From Bacteroidota bacterium (GTDB taxonomy: Bacteria > Bacteroidota > Bacteroidia > Bacteroidales > Prolixibacteraceae), in the NCBI GenBank assembly GCA_023428545.1, contig JAEYXH010000007.1:1-42545 (forward strand): DNA of 42,545 bases, written 5' to 3'. Below, one piece after another: positions 24,306 to 35,057 of this stretch. Both the position numbers and the translations under genes were made by a program. The notes beneath the pieces are model-generated. The model made no database searches and was not told the origin of the DNA. It worked only from the letters and a program-made list of their open reading frames with translations. How positions within the stretch are numbered: position 1 is the stretch's first letter; each line of letters begins with the position of its first letter.

Positions 24306-24497
24306 ACTCTGAATGATTAAATTTCACGGTACAAATATATCATCATTAATTCAGCATGCACAAGTCTGCTATATTGGCTGAATTCAATCAAGTGATTTAG
24401 CAATATCCCCAAAACACCGACATTGCGTCAGATTTTTGATATGGCACGATATTTATAAAAATTCATGAGTGCATTTTTTATACGCTTTACAATTGAC

Positions 24498-24505
24498 TAC
24501 ATTTG
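24498..24505 (+). promoter_or_regulatory. Putative -7 promoter element of secA
   Basis: TACATTTG, an exact TAnnTTTG match, 35 nt before the secA ATG. A T-rich stretch at 24474-24479 is near the -33 position. It lies within the 234-bp gap (24306-24539) that separates secA from the divergent Cys-rich gene. Confidence 0.5.
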
Positions 24506-24539
24506 CAACACTGTATTAATAAGGAATTAAAGTATCCAT

Positions 24540-27500
24540 ATGGCATTTGTTACTAAACTTTTAAGCAAAATACTCGGCAATAAATCGGACCGGGACATAA
24601 AAGACATTGATCCTGTTCTTCAGGCTATTAAGAAAGAATATGAGAGAATTGTTAAACTTAGCAATGATCAACTCAGGGATGAAAGCGACCGCCTGAAGGC
24701 CTTGATCCAGGAACGGATCCAGATTGAATCACAGGAAATTGAAGAACTCAAGGTCAGGATTGAAGAGGTAGAAATCCAGGAAAGCGAGAAGCTTTATGAG
24801 CGCATTGATAAGCTGGAGGAAATAATTACCGAAAAGATTGAAGCTGTCCTTAATGAAATACTTCCAACAGCCTTTTCAGTTGTCAAGGAAACCGCCAATC
24901 GATTTTCATCAAGCGATAAAATCGTTGTCACTGCTCGGAATTACGACCGTGATCTGGCAGCTACACGTTCCAGTATTGTTATTGAAGGAGACAAGGCCAT
25001 CTGGAACAGCCGTTGGATTGCCGGAGGTAGTGAAATAAAGTGGGAAATGGTACACTACGACGTACAGCTGATTGGTGGTGTTGTTCTTCATCAGGGTAAA
25101 ATTGCGGAAATGGCCACAGGGGAAGGGAAAACCCTGGTTGCGACATTGCCTGTTTTCCTGAACGCACTTGCCGGCAGGGGTGTCCACGTAGTAACGGTCA
25201 ACGATTACCTTTCAAAGCGTGACTCTGAGTGGATGGGACCGATATTTGAATTCCATGGTTTAAAGGTTGATTGTATCGACAAGCACCAACCCAATTCTGA
25301 AGCCCGTCGAAACGCCTATAATGCAGATATCACCTATGGTACCAATAATGAATTTGGATTTGATTACCTGCGTGATAACATGGCTATCAATCCCCAGGAC
25401 CTTGTTCAGCGAAAACACCACTATGCCATCGTTGACGAGGTGGATTCTGTGTTGATTGATGATGCCCGGACTCCACTTATCATTTCCGGACCGGTACCTA
25501 AAGGCGAAAATCAGCAGTTCGAAGAATTAAAACAATATGTTGAAAAGCTTTTCCGCGCTCAACGGGAAATAATCAATACCATTTTTACTGACGCAAAGAG
25601 GCTGTTAACTAAGCCAAACGCTTCAGATGAAGAAAAAAAGGAAGGTGGCCTCCTGCTGCTCAGGGCACACAAAGGAATGCCCAAGAACAAAAGCATTATC
25701 AAGTTCCTTAGTGAAGAGGGCATGAAGGGAATTCTGTTGAAAACAGAAAACTTCTACATGCAGGACAACAACAAAAATATGCATATTGTAACCGATCCAC
25801 TTTTCTTTGTGATTGAGGAAAAGCAAAATTCGGTTGAGCTGACTGAAAAAGGAATTGACCTGATTTCTGCCGGCTTTGATGATCCGTCCTTCTTTATACT
25901 TCCCGATATGGGGGCTGCAATTGCCGAACTTGAACACTCAGTCATGTCAGCCGACGAAAGGATCGAGAAAAAAGATCTGCTTCTGCAAGACTATGCGGTT
26001 AAGTCGGAGCGGGTTCACACCATTAACCAATTGCTGAAAGCCTACACCATGTTCGAAAAAGATGTCGAATATGTGGTAATTGACAATAAGGTGAAAATCG
26101 TGGATGAACAAACCGGCCGTATCATGGAGGGCCGAAGATATTCTGATGGTTTGCACCAGGCTATCGAGGCTAAGGAAAAGGTGAAGGTAGAGGCTGCTAC
26201 ACAAACATTTGCAACCATTACCCTCCAGAATTACTTTAGGATGTACCACAAGCTGGCAGGTATGACAGGTACTGCTGAAACGGAAGCAGGAGAGTTGTGG
26301 GACATTTATAAACTGGAAGTGGTGGTCATACCGACAAACCGCCCCATTGTCCGTAAAGACCACGAAGATTTGGTTTATAAAACCAAGCGCGAAAAATATA
26401 ATGCGGTCATCCAGGAAATAGAAAATCTAAATAAAGCAGGAAGACCTGTACTGGTTGGTACCACTTCTGTCGAAATATCAGAGTTGCTCAGCAGAATGCT
26501 GAAGATGAAAGGGATTCACCATAACGTGTTGAATGCCAAGTTACACGCCAGGGAGGCTGAAATCGTTGCAGAAGCCGGACGCGCCGGTATGGTTACCATA
26601 GCGACCAACATGGCGGGTAGGGGAACCGACATCAAGATTACGCCTGAAGTGAAACAGGCCGGAGGTCTTGCCATCATGGGTACCGAACGTCATGAATCGA
26701 GACGTGTAGACCGCCAGTTGAGAGGACGTTCAGGTAGACAGGGAGATCCGGGATCATCCCAGTTCTTTGTATCTCTCGAAGATGATCTGATGCGACTTTT
26801 TGGCTCGGACCGAATTGCCGGAATCATGGACCGTCTGGGACTGAAAGAGGGTGAGGTTATCCAGCATTCTATGATTTCAAAATCCATCGAACGTGCACAG
26901 AAAAAAGTGGAAGAGAACAACTTTGGCATTCGTAAACGGTTGCTCGAATATGATGATGTCATGAACTCACAACGTGAGGTCATCTATAAGAAAAGACGCC
27001 ATGCCCTGTTTGGTGAGCGAATGGAGGTCGATGTGCTCAATATGATGTATGATTCAGTCGAAAACCTTGTGAATGAATACCAGGGGTCCCAGGAATTTGA
27101 GGATTTCAATCTCGAGTTAATGAGGTTGCTTTCCATTGAATCACCGGTTAAGGAAGAAGAATTCAGTAAACTTAATTCCAATGAGTTAACTGAAAGAATA
27201 TTCCAGGTGATGATAGATACCTATAACCGCAAGGTGCAGTCGATTTCAAAACAGGCTTACCCGGTTATCAAGGATGTGTACGAAAAGAAATCACATATCT
27301 ACACCAATATTGTAGTTCCGATTACTGACGGACGCAGACTCTTCCAGATTGTATGTAATCTCGAGAAAGCCTACCAAAATAAAGGCAAGGAACTTGTTAA
27401 GTCATACCAAAAGCAGATTGTCCTTAATACGATCGACGAAGCATGGAAGGAACAACTTCGTGAGATGGACGACCTGAAGCAGTCGGTCCAGAATGCAACA

Positions 27501-27860
27501 TATGAGCAGAAGGATCCTTTACTGATTTACAAATTTGAATCGTTCAACCTGTTTAAAATAATGGTAAACAAGGTGAATAAGGACATCGTCTCTACACTGA
27601 TGAAAGGCCATATTCCAATCCAGAGTCCTGAACAGGTCAGGGAGGCTTCAGAAACCCGGCGTACTGACATGAGCAGATACCGTACACAAAAGTCGGAACT
27701 TCCAACTGCATCCAATGCAATGGAAGGTGCCCAGAGCCAGACCCAGGAAAAAGCCAGACCAGAGCCTGTAAGGGTTGAGAAGAGGGTTGGGAGAAATGAT
27801 CCCTGCCCCTGCGGAAGTGGGAAAAAATTCAAACAGTGTCATGGTGCAATGGGTGATTAA
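24540..27860 (+). CDS. secA: Preprotein translocase ATPase SecA
   Basis: The motor ATPase driving Sec-dependent export through SecYEG. At 1106 residues it is about 200 longer than E. coli SecA, as is usual in Bacteroidota. The N-terminal region contains an acidic/basic coiled-coil insert (about 55-105, [20 protein letters not shown]). Walker [11 protein letters not shown] is at about 191-200, and the DEAD-like Walker [17 protein letters not shown] follows. A second insertion lies after [11 protein letters not shown] (about 320-470). NBD2 carries GTTSVEISE and [10 protein letters not shown]. The C-terminus ends in a zinc-binding [14 protein letters not shown] that contacts SecB or ribosomes in other species. 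It is followed by lgt 94 nt downstream. Confidence 0.98.
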   Translation: MAFVTKLLSKILGNKSDRDIKDIDPVLQAIKKEYERIVKLSNDQLRDESDRLKALIQERIQIESQEIEELKVRIEEVEIQESEKLYERIDKLEEIITEKIEAVLNEILPTAFSVVKETANRFSSSDKIVVTARNYDRDLAATRSSIVIEGDKAIWNSRWIAGGSEIKWEMVHYDVQLIGGVVLHQGKIAEMATGEGKTLVATLPVFLNALAGRGVHVVTVNDYLSKRDSEWMGPIFEFHGLKVDCIDKHQPNSEARRNAYNADITYGTNNEFGFDYLRDNMAINPQDLVQRKHHYAIVDEVDSVLIDDARTPLIISGPVPKGENQQFEELKQYVEKLFRAQREIINTIFTDAKRLLTKPNASDEEKKEGGLLLLRAHKGMPKNKSIIKFLSEEGMKGILLKTENFYMQDNNKNMHIVTDPLFFVIEEKQNSVELTEKGIDLISAGFDDPSFFILPDMGAAIAELEHSVMSADERIEKKDLLLQDYAVKSERVHTINQLLKAYTMFEKDVEYVVIDNKVKIVDEQTGRIMEGRRYSDGLHQAIEAKEKVKVEAATQTFATITLQNYFRMYHKLAGMTGTAETEAGELWDIYKLEVVVIPTNRPIVRKDHEDLVYKTKREKYNAVIQEIENLNKAGRPVLVGTTSVEISELLSRMLKMKGIHHNVLNAKLHAREAEIVAEAGRAGMVTIATNMAGRGTDIKITPEVKQAGGLAIMGTERHESRRVDRQLRGRSGRQGDPGSSQFFVSLEDDLMRLFGSDRIAGIMDRLGLKEGEVIQHSMISKSIERAQKKVEENNFGIRKRLLEYDDVMNSQREVIYKKRRHALFGERMEVDVLNMMYDSVENLVNEYQGSQEFEDFNLELMRLLSIESPVKEEEFSKLNSNELTERIFQVMIDTYNRKVQSISKQAYPVIKDVYEKKSHIYTNIVVPITDGRRLFQIVCNLEKAYQNKGKELVKSYQKQIVLNTIDEAWKEQLREMDDLKQSVQNATYEQKDPLLIYKFESFNLFKIMVNKVNKDIVSTLMKGHIPIQSPEQVREASETRRTDMSRYRTQKSELPTASNAMEGAQSQTQEKARPEPVRVEKRVGRNDPCPCGSGKKFKQCHGAMGD

Positions 27861-27954
27861 GAACCTGGTTCCAAAAATCCCGGTTACTTAGCAGGATTGG
27901 TTGTTCATTAAAGTATATAATTAAACGACATATTATAACAAACACAAAATAAGC

Positions 27955-28770
27955 ATGTTCCAAATTCTTAATTTTATAAATTGGAATGTTCAGCCAGAGA
28001 TATTTACCCTAGGGTCGTTTGCTCCCCGCTGGTATGGGGTATTATTTGCCGCTGGATTCCTCATCGGTTACTATATTGGTGAAAAGATGCTCAAATCGGA
28101 GAATGTCAGCACCAAGTGGATTGACAGTCTCTTTTTCTACATCATAATCGCAACCATTCTAGGTGCCCGACTGGGACATGTATTTTTCTATGGGTGGGAT
28201 TATTATTCTCAACATCCGGGCGAAATCCTCAAGGTGTGGCATGGAGGTCTTGCCAGTCATGGAGGCGCTTTAGGTATTTTTCTTGCCTTGATCCTTCATT
28301 CAAGGCTCATCACCAAGAGGACCGTTTTCTGGACACTCGACAGGATTGTGGTTCCCACGGCTTTGGTTGCCGCGTTTATACGGACGGGTAATTTAATGAA
28401 TTCTGAAATTTACGGTGTTGAAACTTCTCTTCCCTGGGGATTCATTTTTGAAAGAAACGGTGAAACAGTTCCCAAGCATCCAACCCAAATCTATGAGGCA
28501 CTGGTATATCTTGGTACCTTTATCTGGCTTAGTTTCATGTATTGGAAAACTTCGGCTAAAAACAGGCCTGGGCTTATTACCGGGATATTTTTTGTAATGA
28601 TCTTTTTTAGCCGATTCCTTATTGAATACATTAAGGAGGATCAGGAAGCGTTTGAAGCTACGATGTCCCTGAACATGGGACAGTGGCTGAGCATCCCGTT
28701 CGTAGTAGGTGGGTTTTATCTGATTTACAGGGCACTTACGAAACCTGAGCAGGTATTCAAGAATAAATAG
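27955..28770 (+). CDS. lgt: Prolipoprotein diacylglyceryl transferase
   Basis: An inner-membrane enzyme transferring diacylglycerol from phosphatidylglycerol to the lipobox cysteine of prolipoproteins, the first step of lipoprotein maturation. 271 residues with seven predicted helices. Conserved segments are HGGLASHGGALG (His102 region) and the Lgt signature FIRTGNLMNSEIYG with Arg143. The C-terminal FSRFLIEYIKEDQEAF is also typical. The position right after secA links it to export. Two lipoprotein genes, likely substrates, lie immediately downstream on the other strand. Confidence 0.96.
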   Translation: MFQILNFINWNVQPEIFTLGSFAPRWYGVLFAAGFLIGYYIGEKMLKSENVSTKWIDSLFFYIIIATILGARLGHVFFYGWDYYSQHPGEILKVWHGGLASHGGALGIFLALILHSRLITKRTVFWTLDRIVVPTALVAAFIRTGNLMNSEIYGVETSLPWGFIFERNGETVPKHPTQIYEALVYLGTFIWLSFMYWKTSAKNRPGLITGIFFVMIFFSRFLIEYIKEDQEAFEATMSLNMGQWLSIPFVVGGFYLIYRALTKPEQVFKNK

Positions 28771-28862
28771 TTCCGTTTTATGGTGTGGCTTGTCAGGAGT
28801 TAATTTTTAGTGGGGTAGTGATGGATTTCCCTTTGGCTCTTGCTGTCAATTTATGACTTGGG

Positions 28863-29888
28863 TTATTTCTCAATCAGGATTAGTTTATCCATATCAGCAA
28901 GGCGTTCCTGAAGTATACTTCTATAATATTTTACCAGATCAAGATCAGTCCGGGTTTTGTAACGCAGGGCAATCACTTCAGCATCATCCATCCACTTCAT
29001 GGCGGCGTCAAGGTCATCCGATAATTCACTTTTCAAGGCTAAATTGAAGCGTGCACTAAATGCCAAACGCCCAAATCTTTCGTGAGAATATCTTAGCCAC
29101 AAACCTTCAGCTATATCCCAATCATGGTTGAACGCTGCTTCGGTTGCCTGCCGAAACTCTTCAACTGGTGGAATTATTACGATTCGCTTCGTTGTAATCC
29201 AGTCAGTTATGAATTTTCGGCCAAATGTATCAGTATATTCTTCGGCAGCCATTTCGAGAGCCACCAGTCGTGGAGGAATCTGTTGCCGGTTTCCCATGTC
29301 ATCGAAGCGATTCCAGTAAAGTGTGTCAACCGCTGGAACATGGCTTATAATCTTGCCTGATTGACCATTATAAATAGACCAAATTCCTGCAACAACCACG
29401 TCACAGGACTGGGATGCTGTGCCTGGTGAATAAGTGGAGTAAAGATAAGACAGTGTTTCAAGTGAAATAACAAAATCAGCTTCACTATTATGCGCGACAT
29501 TCCGGATAATTTCAGGATTAAGGGGTGCCAGATGTTCTCCAGAGGTGGCAGGGAGATAATTATACCCGTGGATATGAACATCACTTACAACCTTATGATC
29601 TTGAAAGAATTGTGAAAGGTAATCCATGCTTTTCACGGCAATCAGGCTGTCGATGTTTTCTTCAGCATTCCCATTGTCAAATACAGGGACACCATCTTTC
29701 TTCAGATAATTTTCCAAAGTATCATTATTGTAGTTGAAATTCCTGTACAACAGGGATATTCGCGAATCTGTGGGAAGGGAAAATTCACCTGGTTTAAGCA
29801 CCTCAATGGGTAAATCCCTGTAAACTGTACATGAAGAAAAGAGGAATGCCAAAAAAATCAAACAAAGGTAGTATGATTTATTTTTCAC
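28863..29888 (-). CDS. DUF6340-like lipoprotein (second of tandem pair)
   Basis: A 341-residue envelope lipoprotein. The signal peptide ends in a lipobox, LFSSC with Cys20. The rest is soluble, with SRISLLYRNFNYNNDTLENY near the start, DADFVISLETLSYLYS-type strands, and C-terminal helical TPR-like segments (FNHDWDIAEGLWLRYSHERFGRLAFSARFNLALKSE). It starts at GTG (29888), whose GTGA overlaps the TGA stop of the upstream paralogue by 4 nt, so translation is coupled. Similarity to the paralogue is clear in layout (lipobox, central YSTYSPG / AGYHAQ region, C-terminal helical repeat). The molecular role is unknown. Confidence 0.82.
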   Translation of the reverse strand: MKNKSYYLCLIFLAFLFSSCTVYRDLPIEVLKPGEFSLPTDSRISLLYRNFNYNNDTLENYLKKDGVPVFDNGNAEENIDSLIAVKSMDYLSQFFQDHKVVSDVHIHGYNYLPATSGEHLAPLNPEIIRNVAHNSEADFVISLETLSYLYSTYSPGTASQSCDVVVAGIWSIYNGQSGKIISHVPAVDTLYWNRFDDMGNRQQIPPRLVALEMAAEEYTDTFGRKFITDWITTKRIVIIPPVEEFRQATEAAFNHDWDIAEGLWLRYSHERFGRLAFSARFNLALKSELSDDLDAAMKWMDDAEVIALRYKTRTDLDLVKYYRSILQERLADMDKLILIEK

Positions 29889-30940
29889 TGATTTTCAAGT
29901 TGTTTCTTTCTTGAACCCAAAATTTCCAGATAATTATACGTGATGGGGCGGAATTTGGTCTCATATGACTTCACGCCCCATTCGATTGCCTCTTCGATAG
30001 TGCCTGTAATCTCATAGCCCAATGCCAGATTAAATTGGGCTTTACTAAGTACTGACTTAGAAACTTCGGATTTTTCCAAATCATGCCAAAGTTTTATGGC
30101 AGTTGCCCAATCGCCTGACTTTACGGCGAGGCCTGCTTGCTCAAGAATAACATGGCCTTTGTCAAAATAGGCACGATTTACACGTTGCCAAATAGGTGCG
30201 ATCTGTTCTGACAATCGCAGTGCTGAATGAATGGCCGCTTCGGCCATGGCTTGTTTTACCGGGGTAAAGCGGTTAAAGAGTGGTCTGATCTCATAATCAA
30301 AATCCTCCCACATTAAGGTATCCCTGATCAGTATGTTTTTTACAACTTGTTTTTGGGCTGGATAATAGATCCTGAACATTGATTCATAGGCAACAGCCAT
30401 TTGGGCATGATATCCTGCAAAGAACTCACCGGTTGACTGGTCATAAAGGGTTTCCTTTTTATAATCGGTCACAACCCGGGTCCGGAACAAGTCCAGAGAT
30501 AGTAAGGCATCTGTTTGAAAATTCCTGACAATGGTGTCGGCTATATTCCAATCAAGCATGGTTGGAAAAAAGTGATCACCATGATTTGGAAGAATACGCT
30601 CCTCAGGAATGACTATGTCAAACCGTCCTGACTCAAATAGGAGATTTCCTAATGCTATCAGCAAGGTATCAGCTGCCTTGGTGTCATAAAGTAAGGTGTC
30701 AGCCTTAAATTGCCTTTGGAAAAAGGTTTGTTGAAGCGAATCACCTTTATAGTCATCAAAACGACTGTTAATGGCACCATTTACAAGCGTAAGGCTTTGT
30801 ATATCAGGATCTATTGCCTCCTTGGGGACATGCGATATCTCAAGAGGTATGTTGCTTACTGTGCTACACGAAGCCAGAAAGTAAACCGGGATTATTAATC
30901 CCCATGTTCTGAAACGATGAAATATATTTGTCATCTTCAT
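29885..30940 (-). CDS. DUF6340-like lipoprotein (first of tandem pair)
   Basis: A 351-residue lipoprotein. The ATG at 30940 is preferred because it gives a proper signal sequence with lipobox YFLASC; an open frame extending to 31012 would lie inside the VWA gene. The start overlaps the VWA stop as TAATG. The body contains FDIVIPEERILPNHGDHFFP, a beta-rich middle, and C-terminal helical repeats (SGDWATAIKLWHDLEK, LSKAQFNLALGYEITGTIEEAIEWG) that resemble TPRs. The 3' end overlaps the second lipoprotein gene by 4 nt. An outer-membrane or periplasmic assembly factor working with the VWA protein is plausible but unproven. Confidence 0.82.
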   Translation of the reverse strand: MKMTNIFHRFRTWGLIIPVYFLASCSTVSNIPLEISHVPKEAIDPDIQSLTLVNGAINSRFDDYKGDSLQQTFFQRQFKADTLLYDTKAADTLLIALGNLLFESGRFDIVIPEERILPNHGDHFFPTMLDWNIADTIVRNFQTDALLSLDLFRTRVVTDYKKETLYDQSTGEFFAGYHAQMAVAYESMFRIYYPAQKQVVKNILIRDTLMWEDFDYEIRPLFNRFTPVKQAMAEAAIHSALRLSEQIAPIWQRVNRAYFDKGHVILEQAGLAVKSGDWATAIKLWHDLEKSEVSKSVLSKAQFNLALGYEITGTIEEAIEWGVKSYETKFRPITYNYLEILGSRKKQLENQ

Positions 30941-33099
30941 TAGTAAATTCCCCAGAATTTTCGCAAAAACCATTCCACGCTCATCAGCAATAATATTACA
31001 AAGAAAATCCACTTTAAGTTCAGGATTTCATTCATCATTGTCTGAAAATAATGAAATGGCTTGATATTGGTATTCGATTGGATTTCCTGAACAAGTGAAG
31101 CAATATCATCAGGCAAGAAAAAGTTGCCACCGGTTTGATGGGATATCTGAAATAAAATTCTATGATTGGCCTGATTTTCAAGTAATTCAAAATTGACTGG
31201 CATCACCACGAATTCTCCATTTTCTAAATACACATTGTCTCCAATTTCGGTTGAAGCCTCAAAAGTATAGCGACCTGAAGGTAATAATCCCGGATCTAAC
31301 CGATAAAACTGGTTTCCCCTGTCAAATATATAACTAAATTCTTGTTGGGTAGAGTCTTTTAATATGATCCTGACCTCAGACGTAGTGATGGGTTCAAATG
31401 CCTCATTGTAAACCTCAGCCGTAATAATCACCGGTTCCGTTTCCTGGTAGACAGGTTGAAAGTTTACCATGAAATTATCTTCATTATCTCTTAAAGCCAA
31501 ATACTGGATCAATTTGCCTATCAATTCATTAAATGAATCATGATTCTCATTTGACAGGTAATTGTATAACCGCCATTTCCATATACCTTCACCAAAGATA
31601 ACCCCCATTTTATGCCCATCAAGATTGGATACAGCCAAGACAGGACGGTCAGTTTCTATATTCCTTATTTTCTGATTTGCAATCACCGTCCACTCAGGGC
31701 TTAGTTCAAACCTGGCAAATGGTACTTTGATGGGTGGAAAACGGTCAAAAATTTCACGTAAATCATTACTAAAGGTAAATAGTGAAAATTGCTCATTGAT
31801 ATATGGTTGGGCGTCTTCAAAATTACCTGCCTGCACCTGGATGCCAACACCATTAACCACAAGGTTAAACTGGGGAAGATGGGTCTGGGCACCAACGAGG
31901 TAAAGTATTGGGATACGATGTTCCTTGCAGTAATCGATAATTTCACTGCCTGATTGTGATGATGAAGGGATCTGCTCAAGAATAACGAGGTTGAACTGTT
32001 TGAGATCAGAAGGATAGGGCTCGGAAGTAAAATGGGCAACTTCGTAATTTACCTGCATTTGAAGCGCATTTTTTATGGCTCCTGCATCAGGGTGGACTCC
32101 ATTTGAAATGATCAGGATATTTTGTTTGTTTTCAATTATTTGAATAACAAACCGCTGGGAGTTATTTTCCTTATTTCTTTCCTCTTGGCTTGGTTCCACA
32201 ACAGCAGTATAATACTGAAGCCCCTTTATGTCGGCCACAAGGCTAGTTTTGATAGTTCTGAATCCTGATTCCTGGGTTGTCTGAATTGTCTCGGAGTAAA
32301 CGGTTTCCCCGTTGTGCATAATCCTGAAATCCAGATAGGGAACATTAATCCCCTGATAACTGATATCTGCTTCCACAGGAAAGAGATTGCCCAGGAATGC
32401 AGACCGGTTTATTCTCAAATCGGTGATTCTGGTGTCCTGATAGGCCGTTGTATCCCCGAGTCCGACAGTATACACCGGAAAATTAAGTTTTTGGGCAGTA
32501 TTGACTGGATTCTCTCCCTCATTGTATATGCCATCGCCAACCAGGATTAAAGCACCTACATTTTCATTGAAATGCTGGTTATAAATATCCTGAATAGCTT
32601 TACCATATGCCGATCTCTTATCCATAAAATCAGGCCCTGATTCCAGTTTTTTTAATTTTTCTCCGAATGTGTATTCAATATATTCATTATCCTCGTCCAA
32701 ATTGCCCTTCAATTCAGAAATAAGGTTTTGGATCCCGGACTTGACATTTTCCTTGTCAGAATCTCCCGTAATTGAAGCTGAATTGTCGACTGCAAGAATA
32801 ACCACGGGGTTCTGGACAATCTTTTTGATGGTTTTTAATAATGGGGCACTGAATAAGGCTACAAGAAGAAACACCGAAATGAACCTAAGGGCAATAAGTA
32901 TCTTTTTTTGAATGGAAGTCAGCTCTATGGTGTCCTTGCTTTTATAATACATCAATGACGTAATACCGGCAGCAATTGCGATTGCAACCAGTATTATCCA
33001 AATACCATATTTTTCTCCAAACACCAGCTCCACAATATCAAATATTGATGAGCCTGTAAAATTAGCAAAGTGGAGATATATATGAAGATATAAGTTCAA
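30940..33099 (-). CDS. Membrane-anchored von Willebrand factor A domain protein
   Basis: A 719-residue inner-membrane protein. Helices lie at about 33-52 (IWIILVAIAIAAGITSLMYY) and 66-88 (ILIALRFISVFLLVALFSAP), with a last one at about 697-712. Between them is a periplasmic VWA domain with MIDAS-like D105-N-S-A-S109 (AVDNSASI) and GDGIYNEGENP. A glutamine-amidotransferase-like Rossmann segment follows (about 320-440, NILIISNGVHPDAGA), then an Ig-like segment. The layout matches the large Bacteroidota VWA proteins often grouped with BatA-type aerotolerance factors. No in-frame ATG precedes the first helix; TTG at 33099 is the only apparent start. The first gene of a coupled three-gene unit with two lipoproteins. 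Confidence 0.87.
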   Translation of the reverse strand: MNLYLHIYLHFANFTGSSIFDIVELVFGEKYGIWIILVAIAIAAGITSLMYYKSKDTIELTSIQKKILIALRFISVFLLVALFSAPLLKTIKKIVQNPVVILAVDNSASITGDSDKENVKSGIQNLISELKGNLDEDNEYIEYTFGEKLKKLESGPDFMDKRSAYGKAIQDIYNQHFNENVGALILVGDGIYNEGENPVNTAQKLNFPVYTVGLGDTTAYQDTRITDLRINRSAFLGNLFPVEADISYQGINVPYLDFRIMHNGETVYSETIQTTQESGFRTIKTSLVADIKGLQYYTAVVEPSQEERNKENNSQRFVIQIIENKQNILIISNGVHPDAGAIKNALQMQVNYEVAHFTSEPYPSDLKQFNLVILEQIPSSSQSGSEIIDYCKEHRIPILYLVGAQTHLPQFNLVVNGVGIQVQAGNFEDAQPYINEQFSLFTFSNDLREIFDRFPPIKVPFARFELSPEWTVIANQKIRNIETDRPVLAVSNLDGHKMGVIFGEGIWKWRLYNYLSNENHDSFNELIGKLIQYLALRDNEDNFMVNFQPVYQETEPVIITAEVYNEAFEPITTSEVRIILKDSTQQEFSYIFDRGNQFYRLDPGLLPSGRYTFEASTEIGDNVYLENGEFVVMPVNFELLENQANHRILFQISHQTGGNFFLPDDIASLVQEIQSNTNIKPFHYFQTMMNEILNLKWIFFVILLLMSVEWFLRKFWGIY

Positions 33100-33177
33100 T
33101 AATCAGGAAATTTCAATAGGATACCACAAGCAATGCTTCAGAACATTTATTAGTTTTACCCTGTTAAATACTAAGAA

Positions 33178-34965
33178 ATGAGACATCCAAACATAAAATT
33201 TAGAAGCTGGCTGATTATTCTTTTGTTTCTATCAGCAAATGTAAGTGGACAAATATCAGCGGATCCCACCCGGATTGGAAAGATCAAAGAGAGGGTTGAA
33301 TATTTTGCTTCCGAAGAACTGGGAGGTAGGAAATCAGGTGAAAAGGGCGATTCTTTGTCTGCCTGGTTTATTCGTCAGCAGTTTTCAAACATGGGTTTAC
33401 AGTTGCTCTTCGATCAGGGACTTCAAGAGTTTAAACTGATAGCTTCGGTTGAAATGGGGCCTGACAACTACCTTTCAATGAAAGATTTGAAATTCATGCC
33501 GAAAGATGATTTTCTGCCGTATTCATTTTCAGCAAATAAATTGATATCGGCCCCTGTTGTTTTTGCTGGTTATGGTTTTAAAATTGAGAATGATTCCTTG
33601 AATTGGAATGATTATGATGGAATAGATACCAAAGGGAAGGTTGTACTCATCTTGAAAGGTGATCCCGAAATCAATAACCCATCCAGTCCTTATGCACTTT
33701 ATGCCGAAGAACGTTATAAAGTCATGAATGCTATGGACCATGGGGCAGCAGGAGTGATTTTGGTTGCCGGTCCGGATTTTAGTGATAAGGATGAACTTCA
33801 GGGCATGTTTTATGACAAAAACAGTAGCACATATGATATTCCCGTAATTCAGGTTACCCGTAAGTTTGCGGATACATTCCTTGAGGGATCAGGCACAAAC
33901 ATTGCTGAACTGGAGGATAACCTGAACAAAAATCTTAAGTCCCAATCATTTGAAACCGGACTGAATGTTAATCTACAATCAGACGTAATCCTGAAACAGG
34001 TAACTACTTATAACATCGCATCCATGTTGCCGGGAACCGATCCGCAATTAAAGAATGAATACCTGGTTATTGGAGCCCACTATGACCATTTGGGGCTTGG
34101 AGGTCCTGGATCAGGTTCCCGTATCCCTGATACCCTGGCAGTTCATTATGGTGCTGATGACAATGCATCAGGGGTTGCTGCAGTTTTGGACGTAGCCGAA
34201 AGGGCAATAAAAAGTCGTTCAAATCGGCGAAGCCTGATTTTCGTTGCCTTTGGGGCCGAGGAAATGGGATTGGTTGGCTCTACGCATTTTACTGCCAATC
34301 CTCCGGTTGATATCAAAAATGTAATTGCCATGTTGAATTTTGACATGGTGGGACGGCTTGACCCCGATACACGTGCCCTGAGTATCGGAGGAACAAAAAC
34401 ATCTCTTGAAGGTGAAGAAATTCTTGAATTACTCAATCCTGGCTTTGAACTGTCTCTTTCGGGCGAAGGAACGGGGCCATCTGATCATGCAGCGTTTTAT
34501 ATGCAGGATATACCTGTGTTCTTTATTTCGACTGGGGCGCATCCTGATTATCATACTCCTGATGACAATGCGGGAAGAATCAATTATCCCGGGATATTGG
34601 AAGTGAGTGATTATGCATGGGGAATTATCGAGGAGATATCGGGAAGAGATGATCGCATGACTTTTAGTGAGGCAGGATCAAAAATAAGACGAAGCACCAG
34701 GGGAAGGATGAAGGTGACGTTGGGCGTCATGCCTGATTTTGCAGGACAGGAGAAGAACGGACTCAGGATAGATGCGGTTACCAAAGGAAAACCTGCTCAT
34801 ACCGCCGGCATTTTAAAAGGTGATGTCATAACGGCAATAAACGGCAACAAAGTGGGTAATATATATGATTATATGAACCGGATGAACACTTTTGAAGAAG
34901 GTCAGACCATATCGGTTGATGTTCTGCGTGAAGGTAAACCCCTTGTATTAATAGTCCAATTGTAA
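33178..34965 (+). CDS. Secreted M28-family zinc aminopeptidase with PA and PDZ domains
   Basis: A 595-residue exported peptidase with a signal peptide (about 1-24). A PA insert domain (about 110-230) begins SAPVVFAGYGFKIEND. The co-catalytic di-zinc site is complete: His in GAHYDHLG, Asp in YGADDNASG, the Glu pair in FGAEEMGLVGS, Asp in NFDMVGR and His in DYHTPDDN. A C-terminal PDZ domain (about 515-595) contains GDVITAINGNKVGN and GQTISVDVLREGK. M28 family enzymes release N-terminal amino acids or act on gamma-glutamyl and similar bonds. It is divergent from the VWA operon with 78 bp between and is followed by a strong shared terminator. Confidence 0.95.
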   Translation: MRHPNIKFRSWLIILLFLSANVSGQISADPTRIGKIKERVEYFASEELGGRKSGEKGDSLSAWFIRQQFSNMGLQLLFDQGLQEFKLIASVEMGPDNYLSMKDLKFMPKDDFLPYSFSANKLISAPVVFAGYGFKIENDSLNWNDYDGIDTKGKVVLILKGDPEINNPSSPYALYAEERYKVMNAMDHGAAGVILVAGPDFSDKDELQGMFYDKNSSTYDIPVIQVTRKFADTFLEGSGTNIAELEDNLNKNLKSQSFETGLNVNLQSDVILKQVTTYNIASMLPGTDPQLKNEYLVIGAHYDHLGLGGPGSGSRIPDTLAVHYGADDNASGVAAVLDVAERAIKSRSNRRSLIFVAFGAEEMGLVGSTHFTANPPVDIKNVIAMLNFDMVGRLDPDTRALSIGGTKTSLEGEEILELLNPGFELSLSGEGTGPSDHAAFYMQDIPVFFISTGAHPDYHTPDDNAGRINYPGILEVSDYAWGIIEEISGRDDRMTFSEAGSKIRRSTRGRMKVTLGVMPDFAGQEKNGLRIDAVTKGKPAHTAGILKGDVITAINGNKVGNIYDYMNRMNTFEEGQTISVDVLREGKPLVLIVQL

Positions 34966-34989
34966 GAGATATTAACATTATTGATTTGG

Positions 34990-35030
34990 AAAAAGGTTCC
35001 CGGAAATATCAAATCTCCGGGAACCTTTTT
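34990..35030. terminator. Bidirectional terminator between converging genes
   Basis: A 15-bp perfect stem: left arm 34990-35004 (AAAAAGGTTCCCGGA), right arm 35016-35030, with an 11-nt loop. T-runs on both sides serve the M28 peptidase (plus) and the membrane protein (minus). Confidence 0.95.
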
Positions 35031-35057
35031 ATTTATCATTTTTGCAAAGGCAGGATG

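Noticed and set aside
29885..31012. Longer start (31012) for the first lipoprotein
   Set aside because: It would overlap the VWA gene by 73 nt and bury the signal peptide; ATG at 30940 gives a normal lipobox leader and TAATG coupling.
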